A stretch of 64,000 nt of DNA. Source: Pseudoclavibacter sp. RFBB5. GTDB taxonomy: Bacteria; Actinomycetota; Actinomycetes; Actinomycetales; Microbacteriaceae. Shown in pieces: positions 24,975 to 32,775 of this stretch. Position numbers and translations under genes: made by a program. The first letter of the stretch is position 1, and every line of letters begins with the position of its first letter. The notes beneath the pieces were generated by a model, which saw only the letters and a list, made by a program, of their open reading frames with translations, was not told the DNA's origin and did no database searches. The stretch spans positions 1 through 64,000 of the forward strand of contig NZ_PSTZ01000003.1 of NCBI RefSeq assembly GCF_002931555.1, in the 5' to 3' direction.

Positions 24975-25762
24975 GCGGGCACCCCGGCACCCGCCGCGAG
25001 CGCCGCGACGTGCTCGAGCACCCGACCGCGGGTGGGCGAGCTCAGGCTGCCGGCCGCCCTGCCGTCCTTGAGCAGCACGACCTCGTCGGTGACTGCCGCG
25101 GCCACCGGATCGTGGGTGACCATCACCACGGTCTGCCCGTACTCGTCGACGCACGCGCGCAGAAGTGCGAGCAGCGAGCTGCCCGACTCGCTGTCGAGGG
25201 CGCCCGTCGGCTCGTCGGCGACGATCAGGTCGGGGCGCCCGAGCAAGGCCCTCGCGACGGCGACCCGCTGGCGCTGGCCGCCGGAGAGCTGCGCCGGCAG
25301 GTGCCGGAGCCGGTCGGAGATGCCGAGGCGTTCGACGAGCTCAGCCCGCCAGCCGCGCTCGGGGCGACGCCTCGCAAGCGACGCGCCCAGGTCGATGTTC
25401 TCGCCCGCGGTGAGGTGCGGGAGCAGGTTGCCGTCCTGGAACACGAACCCGACCCGGTGGCGCCGCGCAGCCGTCAGGGCCGCGTCGTCGAGCCGCCCGA
25501 GGTCGGTATCGCCGAGCAGGATGCGGCCTGACGTCGGCTGGTCGAGCCCCGCGAGGCAGTGCAGCAGGGTCGACTTGCCAGAACCGGATGCGCCCATGAT
25601 GGCCGTGAACCGCCTCGCGGGCAGGTCGAGGCTCAGCCCGTCGAGGGCGCGGACGCGGTTGCCAGTGTCGCCGTACTCGCGCACGACGTCGATGGCCCGG
25701 GCTGCCAGCGGAACCGGCGGAGCGGAGGGCGGGGAACGGAGGTCGCCGAGGTCTGAAGTCAT
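24971..25762 (-). CDS. ABC transporter ATP-binding protein (LolD/MacB type)
   Basis: The product has 263 residues from the ATG at 25762. Motifs are Walker A GASGSGKST, Q-loop FQDGNLLPHLT, signature LSGGQRQRVAVARAL, Walker B LIVADEPTGALD and switch VMVTHD. The sequence after Walker B (EPTGALDSESG) is that of ATPases serving FtsX-type permeases. It is the first gene of a two-gene operon with the permease, divergent from a two-component system that probably controls it. Confidence 0.88.
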   Translation of the reverse strand: MTSDLGDLRSPPSAPPVPLAARAIDVVREYGDTGNRVRALDGLSLDLPARRFTAIMGASGSGKSTLLHCLAGLDQPTSGRILLGDTDLGRLDDAALTAARRHRVGFVFQDGNLLPHLTAGENIDLGASLARRRPERGWRAELVERLGISDRLRHLPAQLSGGQRQRVAVARALLGRPDLIVADEPTGALDSESGSSLLALLRACVDEYGQTVVMVTHDPVAAAVTDEVVLLKDGRAAGSLSSPTRGRVLEHVAALAAGAGVPA

Positions 25763-25828
25763 GCATCCACCCTCTGAGGTGGGCACGGCTGCCCGCGTCG
25801 ACCGAGGGGACGGTCATCGCCGGCGCAC

Positions 25829-25844
25829 TCGTTCCTTCGAACGA
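25829..25844. promoter_or_regulatory. TCGTTC-CTTC-GAACGA palindrome between ABC exporter and two-component system
   Basis: Perfect 6-bp arms flank a 4-bp centre in the 133-bp space between the ATPase start (25762, minus) and the kinase start (25896, plus). The 6-4-6 geometry equals that of the palindrome at 20635, suggesting both are sites for NarL-type regulators. Confidence 0.45.
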
Positions 25845-25895
25845 TTTGCCCGCGAAACGGGGTGTTGCTTGAGGCGCGTCCGCGAGGATGGAGGC

Positions 25896-27098
25896 GTGAC
25901 GACAAGCAGCGACGGCGGACGGGGGCGGCTCGGGTCGCTTGCGGCCCGCCTCAAGGCCGCGCCGAAGATCGCCGAGTTCGCGGTGCTCGCGCTGCTGCTC
26001 GTGGTGGACTTCGAGCTCGCCGCCCGTCTTGCGGTCGTCCCGGAGACCGGTCCCGCCGACGGTCTCATCGCCGGGGCCCTGGCGACCGCGTTCGTCGCCG
26101 TCGTGGTGGCTGCGCTGGCCCTCGCCCGCGGCCGGCTGCCCGCCGCCTCGAGCGTGGGATCTGCCTTCGCGGTCTCGCTCCTCGGGTCCGGGGTCGCCGC
26201 ATCCACCGGCGCCCCCTGGTCTTCGCTGACCGAGTCGGCAGCCCTCGTCGTGCTCACGGTGTTCGGCGTGCGCGCGGCTTCCCTCCGAGGCGCGATCGCA
26301 GTCGGCGCCGGCGCTCTGGTCGTCGCGCTCGCCGTTACCCTGCTGCGCATCGGCGTCGACGGAACCGCGATCCTCCTCGCCGTCCTCGTCTGGGGGTGCG
26401 CCGTCATCGGCGGCGTCGCCGGGCGGTTCGTGCGCCTGCGCCGCGAATCCGCCCTTGAGGCCGCCCGGCGAGCGGAGCGGCTGGAGCTGGCCCGGGAACT
26501 CCACGACGTGGTCGCGCACCAGGTCACCGGAATCGTCGTGCAGGCGCAGGCGGCGCTCGCGGTCGCCCGCGCCGACCCCGAACGCACCACCGAGGCCCTG
26601 GCCGCTATCGAGGCGGCCGGCACCGAGGCGCTCGCCGGCATGCGTCGCATGGTCGGCGCGATCCGCGACGAGCACGGCGATGGGGAGCCTGCTCCCCTGA
26701 CCGTGCCATACGGCCTCGACGACATCCCGACGCTCGTCGACCGGTTCGACCCAGGCCACGAGCGCACGACCCTGCACCTCGAGGACGCGGACGCTCCCCT
26801 GCCGCCCGGCGTCGGCGAGTCCGCGTACCGCGTGGTCAGGGAGGCGCTCACGAACGCGCGCAAGCACGCGCCCGACGGGACAACCGCCGTGTCGGTGCGC
26901 GTGGTCGACGCCGAGCTGCTGCTCGAGATCGAGAACGACGGGGTGCGCGCCGGCAGCCGCGAGGAAGGCGCCGCCGGGTTCGGACTCACGGGCCTGTCCG
27001 AGCGGGTCACGGCGCTCGGCGGGGCCATGCGCGCGGGCGCCGACACCCCCGACACGTGGACGGTCTCGGTCACCCTGCCCCTGGAGCCGCAGCGATGA
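25896..27098 (+). CDS. sensor histidine kinase (HisKA_3 type)
   Basis: The product has 400 residues from the GTG at 25896. The open frame upstream overlaps the ABC genes on the other strand and is a shadow. Five to six membrane spans (about 25-175) precede the H-box ELARELHDVVAHQVTGIVVQAQAAL, where ELHDVVAH is typical of actinobacterial NarL-pair kinases. The ATPase domain has VVREALTNARKHAP and GFGLTGLSERVTALGG. The stop overlaps the next start by ATGA. Because the ABC exporter is divergent, it probably senses envelope stress or the exported compound. Confidence 0.87.
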   Translation: MTTSSDGGRGRLGSLAARLKAAPKIAEFAVLALLLVVDFELAARLAVVPETGPADGLIAGALATAFVAVVVAALALARGRLPAASSVGSAFAVSLLGSGVAASTGAPWSSLTESAALVVLTVFGVRAASLRGAIAVGAGALVVALAVTLLRIGVDGTAILLAVLVWGCAVIGGVAGRFVRLRRESALEAARRAERLELARELHDVVAHQVTGIVVQAQAALAVARADPERTTEALAAIEAAGTEALAGMRRMVGAIRDEHGDGEPAPLTVPYGLDDIPTLVDRFDPGHERTTLHLEDADAPLPPGVGESAYRVVREALTNARKHAPDGTTAVSVRVVDAELLLEIENDGVRAGSREEGAAGFGLTGLSERVTALGGAMRAGADTPDTWTVSVTLPLEPQR

Positions 27099-27739
27099 TC
27101 ACCGTCGTCCTCGCCGACGACCAGGAGATGGTGCGCGCGGGCTTCCGCATGATCCTCGAGGCGGAGGGCGACATCCGCGTGGTCGGCATCGCCGGTTCGG
27201 GTGACGAGGCGGTCGCCGCAGCCACGCGGCTGCTGCCGGACGTCGTGCTCATGGACATCCGCATGCCCGGGATGAACGGGCTCGACGCCACACGGATCAT
27301 CACCGCCCGGCAGGACGCGCCGCGAGTGGTCATCGTCACGACCTTCGACACCGACGAGTACCTGCGCTCGGCGCTGCAGGCCGGCGCATCCGGGTTCATG
27401 CTCAAGGATGCGGGGCCCCGGCTGCTCGTCGAAGCGGTTCGCGCCGCGGCAGACGGGGACGCGCTCGTCTCGCCCTCGATCACGGTGCGGCTGCTCGGCG
27501 AACTCGCCGGGAGTGCCACCAGACGGCTTGCATCCGATGTTGAGCACGAGCTGTCCGACCGCGAGGTGGAGATCGCGGCCGCGATCGCGCGCGGCGGCAC
27601 CAACGAGGAGATCGCGGCCGACCTCTTCGTCTCCGTCTCGACCGTGAAGACCCACGCGCGCAACATCAGCGTGAAGCTCGGCGCCCGCAACCGCGTCGAG
27701 ATCGCGGCCTGGGCGTGGCGGATAGGCCTCGTCAGGTGA
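27095..27739 (+). CDS. NarL/FixJ-type response regulator
   Basis: The product has 214 residues. Receiver residues are the DDQE acidic pair, phospho-acceptor Asp in VVLMDIRMPG (about 54), Thr in VVIVTTF and Lys in GFMLKDAG. The C-terminal LuxR-type HTH runs from LSDREVEIAAAIARG through VSTVKTHARNISVKLGARNR. It is coupled to the kinase at 25896 and probably acts on the divergent ABC operon. Confidence 0.88.
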   Translation: MITVVLADDQEMVRAGFRMILEAEGDIRVVGIAGSGDEAVAAATRLLPDVVLMDIRMPGMNGLDATRIITARQDAPRVVIVTTFDTDEYLRSALQAGASGFMLKDAGPRLLVEAVRAAADGDALVSPSITVRLLGELAGSATRRLASDVEHELSDREVEIAAAIARGGTNEEIAADLFVSVSTVKTHARNISVKLGARNRVEIAAWAWRIGLVR

Positions 27740-27763
27740 CCGAGCGATGACGGAGTTTCTCCA

Positions 27764-27942
27764 GTCTCGGGATGGGAAAGTCACTTCGTTGCGGGAAACT
27801 TCCCAGAACGAAGCGACTTTCCCATCCCGAGACTGCCGTCGCGACCGCGGGCTCCCGTCAGGAGGCGCCCGACGTTTCGGGATGGCTTTCACGCACGCAG
27901 ATGGCTTGCAAGCCATCCCGAAGCGTGCAACCCATCTCGAAG
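27764..27942. repeat. two-hairpin intergenic repeat, copy B
   Basis: Module 1 pairs AGTCTCGGGATGGGAAAGTC (27763-27782) perfectly with its complement at 27815-27834. The inner segment also pairs (TTCGTT with AACGAA, GGGAA with TTCCC), giving a 72-nt hairpin with three mismatches. It matches copy A at 61 of 70 positions by eye. Module 2 (27875-27942) has an outer 19-nt stem and an inner perfect palindrome ATGGCTTGCAAGCCAT. Like copy A it separates a plus-strand response regulator from a converging minus-strand gene. Confidence 0.8.
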
Positions 27943-27977
27943 TTCACCTGGAGTCGGTCGGCGGCGAACGGCGGGAC

Positions 27978-28874
27978 TCAGCCACCGGTGAGGCGGTCGA
28001 GCACGTGGCGCAGCAGCGGCCACTCCGCGGTGCCGCGGAGGTGGGTGGCGGATGCGCGCAGCATGGGCGGCTGCTGCATCCGCACGATCTGCACGTTGTC
28101 GCGCGGCGCTCGCGTGAGGGGGAGCATCCCGACCCCGAACTCGGCCGCGATGAGGTCTTCGACCAGCGCGAGGTCGTCGGACTGGTGGGTGACGTTCGGC
28201 TCGTAGTCGGCGAGCGACGCGAGCACGCCGATGGCGATCTCGTCGGCGTCGTTCCTGGAGTTGCCGATCCACTCCTGGTGGCGCAACGCGAGCATGAGGT
28301 CGCGGTTGGGCAGAGGCTCGAGGCCGCCGCCGGGGAGGGCCGCCGCGACGCTGTCCGGAACGCCGATCCCCCACTCCCCTTCCCACAGGCGCACGCTCTC
28401 GTAGCCTGGCGGGATGCGCAGGGGTGCAAGCGTGTAGTCGTACACCAGCGCGAGATCGATCCGGCCGGCGTCGACCAGCGCGAGTGCCTCGTCGGGTTCC
28501 TGTTCTTCGAGCACGAGCCGCACGCCGGGGTGTGATGCGGCGAGCTCGCGCATGATCGGGAACAGCGCTCGCGCGGCGGTCGCGAATCCCGCCACGCGCA
28601 GCGTGCCCTGCGGTTCCGCGTCCGGGTCGAAGTCGCGTCTCGCCTCGTCGAGGCTCGCGAGGATCCCGGATGCGCGTGCGGCGAGCCGCGAGCCGGCGGC
28701 GGTCAGCCGCACCCCGCGTCCCACCCGCTCGAGGAGGTGCGCGCCCAGTTCCTGCTGGAGGAGGGCAAGCTGCTGGGACACGACGGAGGTCGTCGTGAGG
28801 TGCTGATCGGCGACGGCGCGCATGGAACCGAGGCGCTCGAGGTCGACGAGGTACTCGAGCCGTCGCGTCTCCAT
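27978..28874 (-). CDS. LysR-family transcriptional regulator
   Basis: The product has 298 residues. The N-terminal winged helix is METRRLEYLVDLERLGSMRAVADQHLTTTSVVSQQLALLQQELGA, with a linker helix to about 90. The C-terminal periplasmic-binding-like effector domain runs from GTLRVAGFATAARALFP to the end. It is divergent from the EamA exporter, and the shared spacer holds a 25-bp dyad with the T-N11-A shape of LysR sites, so it very likely controls the exporter. Confidence 0.87.
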   Translation of the reverse strand: METRRLEYLVDLERLGSMRAVADQHLTTTSVVSQQLALLQQELGAHLLERVGRGVRLTAAGSRLAARASGILASLDEARRDFDPDAEPQGTLRVAGFATAARALFPIMRELAASHPGVRLVLEEQEPDEALALVDAGRIDLALVYDYTLAPLRIPPGYESVRLWEGEWGIGVPDSVAAALPGGGLEPLPNRDLMLALRHQEWIGNSRNDADEIAIGVLASLADYEPNVTHQSDDLALVEDLIAAEFGVGMLPLTRAPRDNVQIVRMQQPPMLRASATHLRGTAEWPLLRHVLDRLTGG

Positions 28875-28922
28875 GTGGACTCCCGCCGATCATCCGGACC
28901 GCGGGCCTGGCGCCCACGGAAC

Positions 28923-28947
28923 CATTGTGCGCGAATCGCGAACAATG
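28923..28947. promoter_or_regulatory. LysR-type operator dyad
   Basis: CATTGT (28923-28928) and ACAATG (28942-28947) form outer arms, and GCGCGA/TCGCGA extends the symmetry inward with one mismatched pair. It lies between the LysR start (28874) and the exporter start (29000). Confidence 0.6.
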
Positions 28948-28999
28948 CGTTCGTATTTCTCGCGTGGACACGGATGCACGGGCGCGCCATCCTGGGTCC

Positions 29000-29995
29000 A
29001 TGACCGCGTCCACGCCTCAGGCAGCTCCACGGGGCAGCGCCCGCTCTGGCACCCTCATGACGATCAGCGCCATGCTGTTCGTGCAGCTCGGACTGGCGCT
29101 CAGCACCGGTCTCTTCGAGCAGCTCGGGCCGCTCGGCACCGGCTGGATCCGCCTGGTGTTCGCGGCGGCACTCGTGCTGGTGATCGTGCGGCCGCGACGC
29201 GCGTGGTTCACGCGCAGCAGCTTCCTCGCGTGCGTCGTGCTCGGCGCGGCGACCTCCGGCATGACGTTGCTCTTCACGCTGGCGATCGACCGCATCCCGC
29301 TCGGCACTGCCGCTGCTCTCGAGTTCCTGGGCCCCCTCGCGGTCGCCGTGCTGCGCAGTCGGGGCCGGGCGCTCCTGTGGCCGCTCATCGCCGCCGTCGG
29401 TGTCGTGCTGCTGACGGAGCCGTGGACCGGGAACATCGACCCGATCGGCGTGCTGTACGCGCTCGCCGCGGCGGCCTGCTGGGCCGTCTACATCCTGTGC
29501 ACGCAGCGTGTGGGCGACGAGCTGAGCGGGGTGCGCGGCCTGGCCGTCTCCATTCCTGTGGCGGCCGTCATCGCGAGCATCATCGCGGCGCCGAGCACCA
29601 TTCCGCTGCTCACGTGGGAGGCGGCCCTCGCCGGCCTCGGCTTGGCCGTGCTCCTGCCGACCGTGCCGTTCATGCTCGAGATCCAGGCGCTGCGCCGCAT
29701 TACGGCCGCCGCCTACGGAACTCTCACGAGCCTCGAGCCCGCGGTTGCGCTCGTCATTGGCTTGCTGCTGCTGCATCAGGTGCCCGGGTTGCTGCCGGTC
29801 GTCGGCCTCGTGCTGGTCATCGTCGCTGGCATCGGCGTCGAGCGCTCGGCCGGACGCGCACCCGCGGCCGCTGCGCCTCCGGATGAAGCTTCAGCTGCCG
29901 CCGCGACACCGAGTACTGATGCGGCGGCGGCACCCTCAGGCTCCGGTGAGGCGCCCCTTGAGCGCGGCGAGCTCCGCACCGGTGAGCCCGCCTGA
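29000..29995 (+). CDS. EamA-family transporter (RhtA-like efflux)
   Basis: The product has 331 residues from the ATG at 29000. Ten membrane spans are arranged as two EamA repeats: GTGWIRLVFAAALVLVI, then LGTAAALEFLGPLAVAVL in the first, and LEIQALRRITAAAYGTLTSLEPAVALVIGLLLL in the second. The order and motifs resemble the threonine/homoserine exporter RhtA. The C-terminal tail of about 45 residues is rich in Ala, Pro and Ser. It is regulated by the divergent LysR. The last 60 bp overlap the 3' end of the phosphatase gene on the other strand. Confidence 0.82.
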   Translation: MTASTPQAAPRGSARSGTLMTISAMLFVQLGLALSTGLFEQLGPLGTGWIRLVFAAALVLVIVRPRRAWFTRSSFLACVVLGAATSGMTLLFTLAIDRIPLGTAAALEFLGPLAVAVLRSRGRALLWPLIAAVGVVLLTEPWTGNIDPIGVLYALAAAACWAVYILCTQRVGDELSGVRGLAVSIPVAAVIASIIAAPSTIPLLTWEAALAGLGLAVLLPTVPFMLEIQALRRITAAAYGTLTSLEPAVALVIGLLLLHQVPGLLPVVGLVLVIVAGIGVERSAGRAPAAAAPPDEASAAAATPSTDAAAAPSGSGEAPLERGELRTGEPA

Positions 29996-30748
29996 CTGCA
30001 GGTACGCGGCTGAGCCGCCCTGCGCATCCACCCACTCGAGCGCGTGCTCGATAGCGGATGGGGGCGTCGCGGCGACCAGGTCTTTGATCTGGTCGGTGAG
30101 CGGCAGCCCGTACTGCGCGACCATGCCGTACATGCGCTCGGCCCACTCCCCTGAGAGGTTCGCCCCGGAGGACGCGTAGTCAGCGATGATCGCCGACCGC
30201 TCGACCCCGACCGCGTCGAGCACCAGGGCCGAGCCGATGCCCGTGCGGTCCTTGCCGGCCGTGCAGTGGACGACCACAGCGTTCGGCGGGCTGACGGTCG
30301 CGGATGCGACGAGTCGCGCGAGCTCGGCGAACGTGGTCGCGCTGTGCTCGAGCATCTCCACGTAGAGGGCGCCCAAGGTCGGGATCTGCGCGAGCACCGC
30401 ATCCATCGCCTTCGCCTGCTCGGCGGGGTCGCCGCCGCGCGCAGCCGACTGCAGGCCCTGCTGCACCAGTCCGGTCACGGCCCCTTCAAGCAGCGGCAGC
30501 TCGACGACGTGGAACTGCCGGCTCACGGGCAGGCGATCGGGCGCCATCTGCCGCTCGGCGGGTGTGCGGAAGTCGACGATCGTGCCGATGTCGCTCGCCG
30601 CGAGCTCCTCGAGCCCCTTCGGCGTGAGCGAGCTCAGCGCGTCGGACCTGTAGAAGACGCCGGAAGCGGTCGTGCCGCCGCCAGCCACCGGCAGGCCGCC
30701 GGTGTCGCGGAAGTTGAAGGTGCCCTCGAGGGAAGTCGCCGTCGTCAT
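29936..30748 (-). CDS. protein-tyrosine/serine phosphatase (PtpB-like)
   Basis: The product has 270 residues. The phosphatase P-loop HCTAGKDRTG (CX5R with Lys-Asp) is that of lipid-like and MptpB-type dual-specificity phosphatases. NFRDTGGLPVAGG at the N-terminus is the usual second landmark, and VDFRTPAERQ supplies the WPD-equivalent region. It acts on phosphotyrosine, phosphoserine or phosphoinositide substrates. The true target is unknown. Its start codon overlaps the stop of a degraded MFS gene, suggesting the two were once an operon. The 3' end overlaps the EamA gene. Confidence 0.85.
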   Translation of the reverse strand: MTTATSLEGTFNFRDTGGLPVAGGGTTASGVFYRSDALSSLTPKGLEELAASDIGTIVDFRTPAERQMAPDRLPVSRQFHVVELPLLEGAVTGLVQQGLQSAARGGDPAEQAKAMDAVLAQIPTLGALYVEMLEHSATTFAELARLVASATVSPPNAVVVHCTAGKDRTGIGSALVLDAVGVERSAIIADYASSGANLSGEWAERMYGMVAQYGLPLTDQIKDLVAATPPSAIEHALEWVDAQGGSAAYLQSGGLTGAELAALKGRLTGA

Positions 30749-30960
30749 GCGATCACCTTAGACGCGGGCACCGACATCGAGCGAGGCGGGGTGGATCTGC
30801 GCCGCACGACGATCGACAGCCCCCCGCCACGATGCACAGCGCGGCACCTCCCCACCACGCGGAGGTGTACGTGCCGAGGGTGTCGCGGATGAGCCCCGCC
30901 CCGAGCGCAGCCGCGGCGGCCGGCGGCGAACCACGCACCTTCATCGCGCCGGGAAGCTGC
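30746..30960 (-). pseudogene. C-terminal remnant of an MFS transporter
   Basis: The segment reads like the last membrane helix of a major-facilitator transporter: ALGAGLIRDTLGTYTSAWW, then GGAALCIVAGG. A run of six C's on the plus strand near 30820 breaks the frame. With one base added it continues LSIVVRRRSTPPRSMSVPASKVIA and stops at a TGA that overlaps the phosphatase ATG by 4 bp. Only about 60-70 residues of the roughly 400 expected survive. The upstream part is gone by 30970. It is a deletion relic with a frameshift, or one with a sequencing indel in the run. Confidence 0.5.
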
Positions 30961-30999
30961 ATCTCACGTGTGGATGCATCGGGCGCGAGCTGAGAGGGG

Positions 31000-31197
31000 T
31001 CAGCCGCGGCGGCGGCGCATGCCGAACAGGGCCGCGATGACGGAAACGAGAAGTCCTGCCGCCCCGGTGACGAGGCCGACGATGATGAGGAAGCCCGCGC
31101 CGATGTTGGCGTCGAGGGCGGTCGGGTCGGTGATGAGGTGCGCTCCCGCGAGCGCGAGGAATCCGACGGCGAGCAGGACGGTGCCGAGGGTCTGCAT
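31000..31197 (-). CDS. small two-span membrane protein
   Basis: The product has 65 residues with two hydrophobic segments (about 4-24 and 33-58) and a basic end GMRRRRG, which places both termini in the cytoplasm. No family was recognised. It stands alone between the MFS remnant and the AraC-type regulator. Function is unknown. Confidence 0.55.
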   Translation of the reverse strand: MQTLGTVLLAVGFLALAGAHLITDPTALDANIGAGFLIIVGLVTGAAGLLVSVIAALFGMRRRRG

Positions 31198-31288
31198 TCG
31201 GGTTCTCGCTTTCGTCGCGGCGTTCGGGGGTCACTCCACCCAACAGCACCGGGATGCGCCGAAACCGAGAGTCGCTGCAGAAGCGGCG

Positions 31289-32266
31289 CTACGAGGAGGT
31301 CTCGATCGTCACCTCGACATCGACCACCTGCGCCGCCGACAGGGCGCTCCTCATCCGTCTGGCTGTGCCGAATCCCGAGCCCCGTGCGGCCGCTTCGGCA
31401 CTCGCACCCTCCGCCAGCAGCCGCTGAGCGAGGCGCACCCGGGCCCGCCTCAGGTAGGCGGATGCGGTGTCGCCGGTCGCCGCGAACGCGCGGTACAGGT
31501 GCGCTCTCGATGCGCCGAGCGCGGTCGCCATGGAGTTCACCGTCGTCGATTCGTCGGACGCGAACCGGGAGACGTATTTCACCGCCTCGCTGTAGACGTG
31601 GGCCAGGTCGTTGCCGCTCTTCGCGAGCGTGCGCAGCTCGGTCTGCGTGGCCAGCGCCCAGATGAGCGCCTCGACACCGAGCCCGACCCGGGTGAATGCG
31701 GCGTCTTCGGCGCGCAGCCCGCCGCCGAGGATGGACGCGGACGCGTCGATGAGGACCTGCAGGTACGCGTCCGATTCCGACGTCGTGCCCACGTAGTTCT
31801 CGGTGAACGACTGGGGCCGCGGGAAGAAGACCAGCAGGCTGCTGACGGGCACCTCGGACCTCTTGCTGATGAGGTCCTCGGGGTTGACGAACAGCACGCT
31901 GCCTGGCGTGAGCGTCTCGGTCGTGCCCGCGATATCGACGACGACCTCGCCTTCCAGGCACGCGAGGAGGAGGCGCGCAGCACCCCCGGCGAAGGCGCGA
32001 GGGACCACGTACCGGAAGCTGGCAGCTGAGTGACGGTAGCGACTCAGCGCGAAGGTGTCGCTCTTCAGCACATCGCCCGCGACGGTGAACTCCTCCGCGG
32101 AGGACTGCACGTGCCAGCCCCAGCTGCGGACGGTCTCCACGGCACGCTGACCGGCCTCGTCGACGGTGAGCGACACCACCTTGGGGAGCTCTCCCGAAGC
32201 CCTGGATTCGACCTCGACCACTCCGAGATCGAAGTCGCTGCCACCCTGACTGACGTGCTCCTGCAC
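31289..32266 (-). CDS. AraC-family transcriptional regulator
   Basis: The product has 325 residues. Residues 40-200 look like an AraC-binding-like cupin domain (GEVVVDIAGTTETLTPGSVLFVNPEDL). The C-terminal HTH pair includes STTVNSMATALGASRAHLYRAFAATGDTASAYLRRARVRLAQRLLAEGASAEAAARGSGFGTARRM, fitting the AraC consensus although the second HTH is weak. No adjacent target is obvious. The regulated gene may be the lost MFS transporter or the Asp23 operon to its right. Confidence 0.75.
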   Translation of the reverse strand: MQEHVSQGGSDFDLGVVEVESRASGELPKVVSLTVDEAGQRAVETVRSWGWHVQSSAEEFTVAGDVLKSDTFALSRYRHSAASFRYVVPRAFAGGAARLLLACLEGEVVVDIAGTTETLTPGSVLFVNPEDLISKRSEVPVSSLLVFFPRPQSFTENYVGTTSESDAYLQVLIDASASILGGGLRAEDAAFTRVGLGVEALIWALATQTELRTLAKSGNDLAHVYSEAVKYVSRFASDESTTVNSMATALGASRAHLYRAFAATGDTASAYLRRARVRLAQRLLAEGASAEAAARGSGFGTARRMRSALSAAQVVDVEVTIETSS

Positions 32267-32446
32267 CTTCCGACTCCGTCCATTCCGTATCGCTGCACGA
32301 ACGCGATCCGTTCACGCGTCCGGCGACCAGCACCTGGGCAGGTGCGGCGCTCACAGATGAGACGACGCTCGGGGGCAGTTCGTCACGTTTCCCATTGTGG
32401 TCGATGACAAGAGCTCTCGCCGGAGGTGACCGGAATCATTTCCGTC

Positions 32447-32669
32447 GTGAGCGTGAGACAAAGTGGTACTTCCTCGCTCACAGCAAGCCAATTTCAAGAT
32501 AATCCCTGCTCAGAAGCAGTTTATGTGCAGTGCTGACTCGCGCAGCACCGCGCAGTTCTCGGTTGCGGATGCAGTAGCCGTGCATATGCTCACCGGGCAG
32601 ATCAGAATTCACTTCCCAGGGCGCCCCCTTCTCCTTGGATGCCAGCGGCACGACCGGTGAGCATCCAAG
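32447..32669. promoter_or_regulatory. structured leader region before the Asp23 operon
   Basis: This 509-bp gap (32267-32775) has lower GC than its surroundings. It contains an inverted repeat GTGAGCG/CGCTCAC (32447-32481). A longer pair is ATGCTCACCGG (32586-32596) with CCGGTGAGCAT (32654-32664), and CTTGGATGC (32634-32642) pairs with GCATCCAAG (32661-32669). The last two share GCAT at 32661-32664, so the stems exclude one another. A short open frame across it (32463-32660) has no coding signature. The rest of the gap shows nothing else. Confidence 0.4.
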
Positions 32670-32775
32670 CGAAATCGTCGTCTGAAAACTTTTCTGTGAC
32701 AAATCATGGACTTCACACGTCTCACCACCAAGCACCGCCGATGCGCCCGCATCGGCACACAACAAGGAGAAAGCA

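Noticed and set aside
24468-25895. N-terminal extension of the histidine kinase frame
   Set aside because: It lies antisense to the ABC permease and ATPase genes, is full of low-complexity Arg/Ala, and the GTG at 25896 gives a normal kinase.
25814-27916. 700-residue minus-strand frame
   Set aside because: It is antisense to the kinase and regulator genes. The composition is Ser/Arg/Ala shadow.
22631-27942. CRISPR array or IS element for the paired repeats
   Set aside because: There are only two copies 5 kb apart, with internal hairpins, no regular spacing and no transposase.
30753-32354. 533-residue minus-strand frame
   Set aside because: Only its last part (the MFS-like helix) is meaningful. 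The remainder is the shadow of the AraC-type regulator.
32463-32660. 65-codon plus-strand frame
   Set aside because: No ribosome binding site, no coding bias and it spans the inverted repeats of the leader region.
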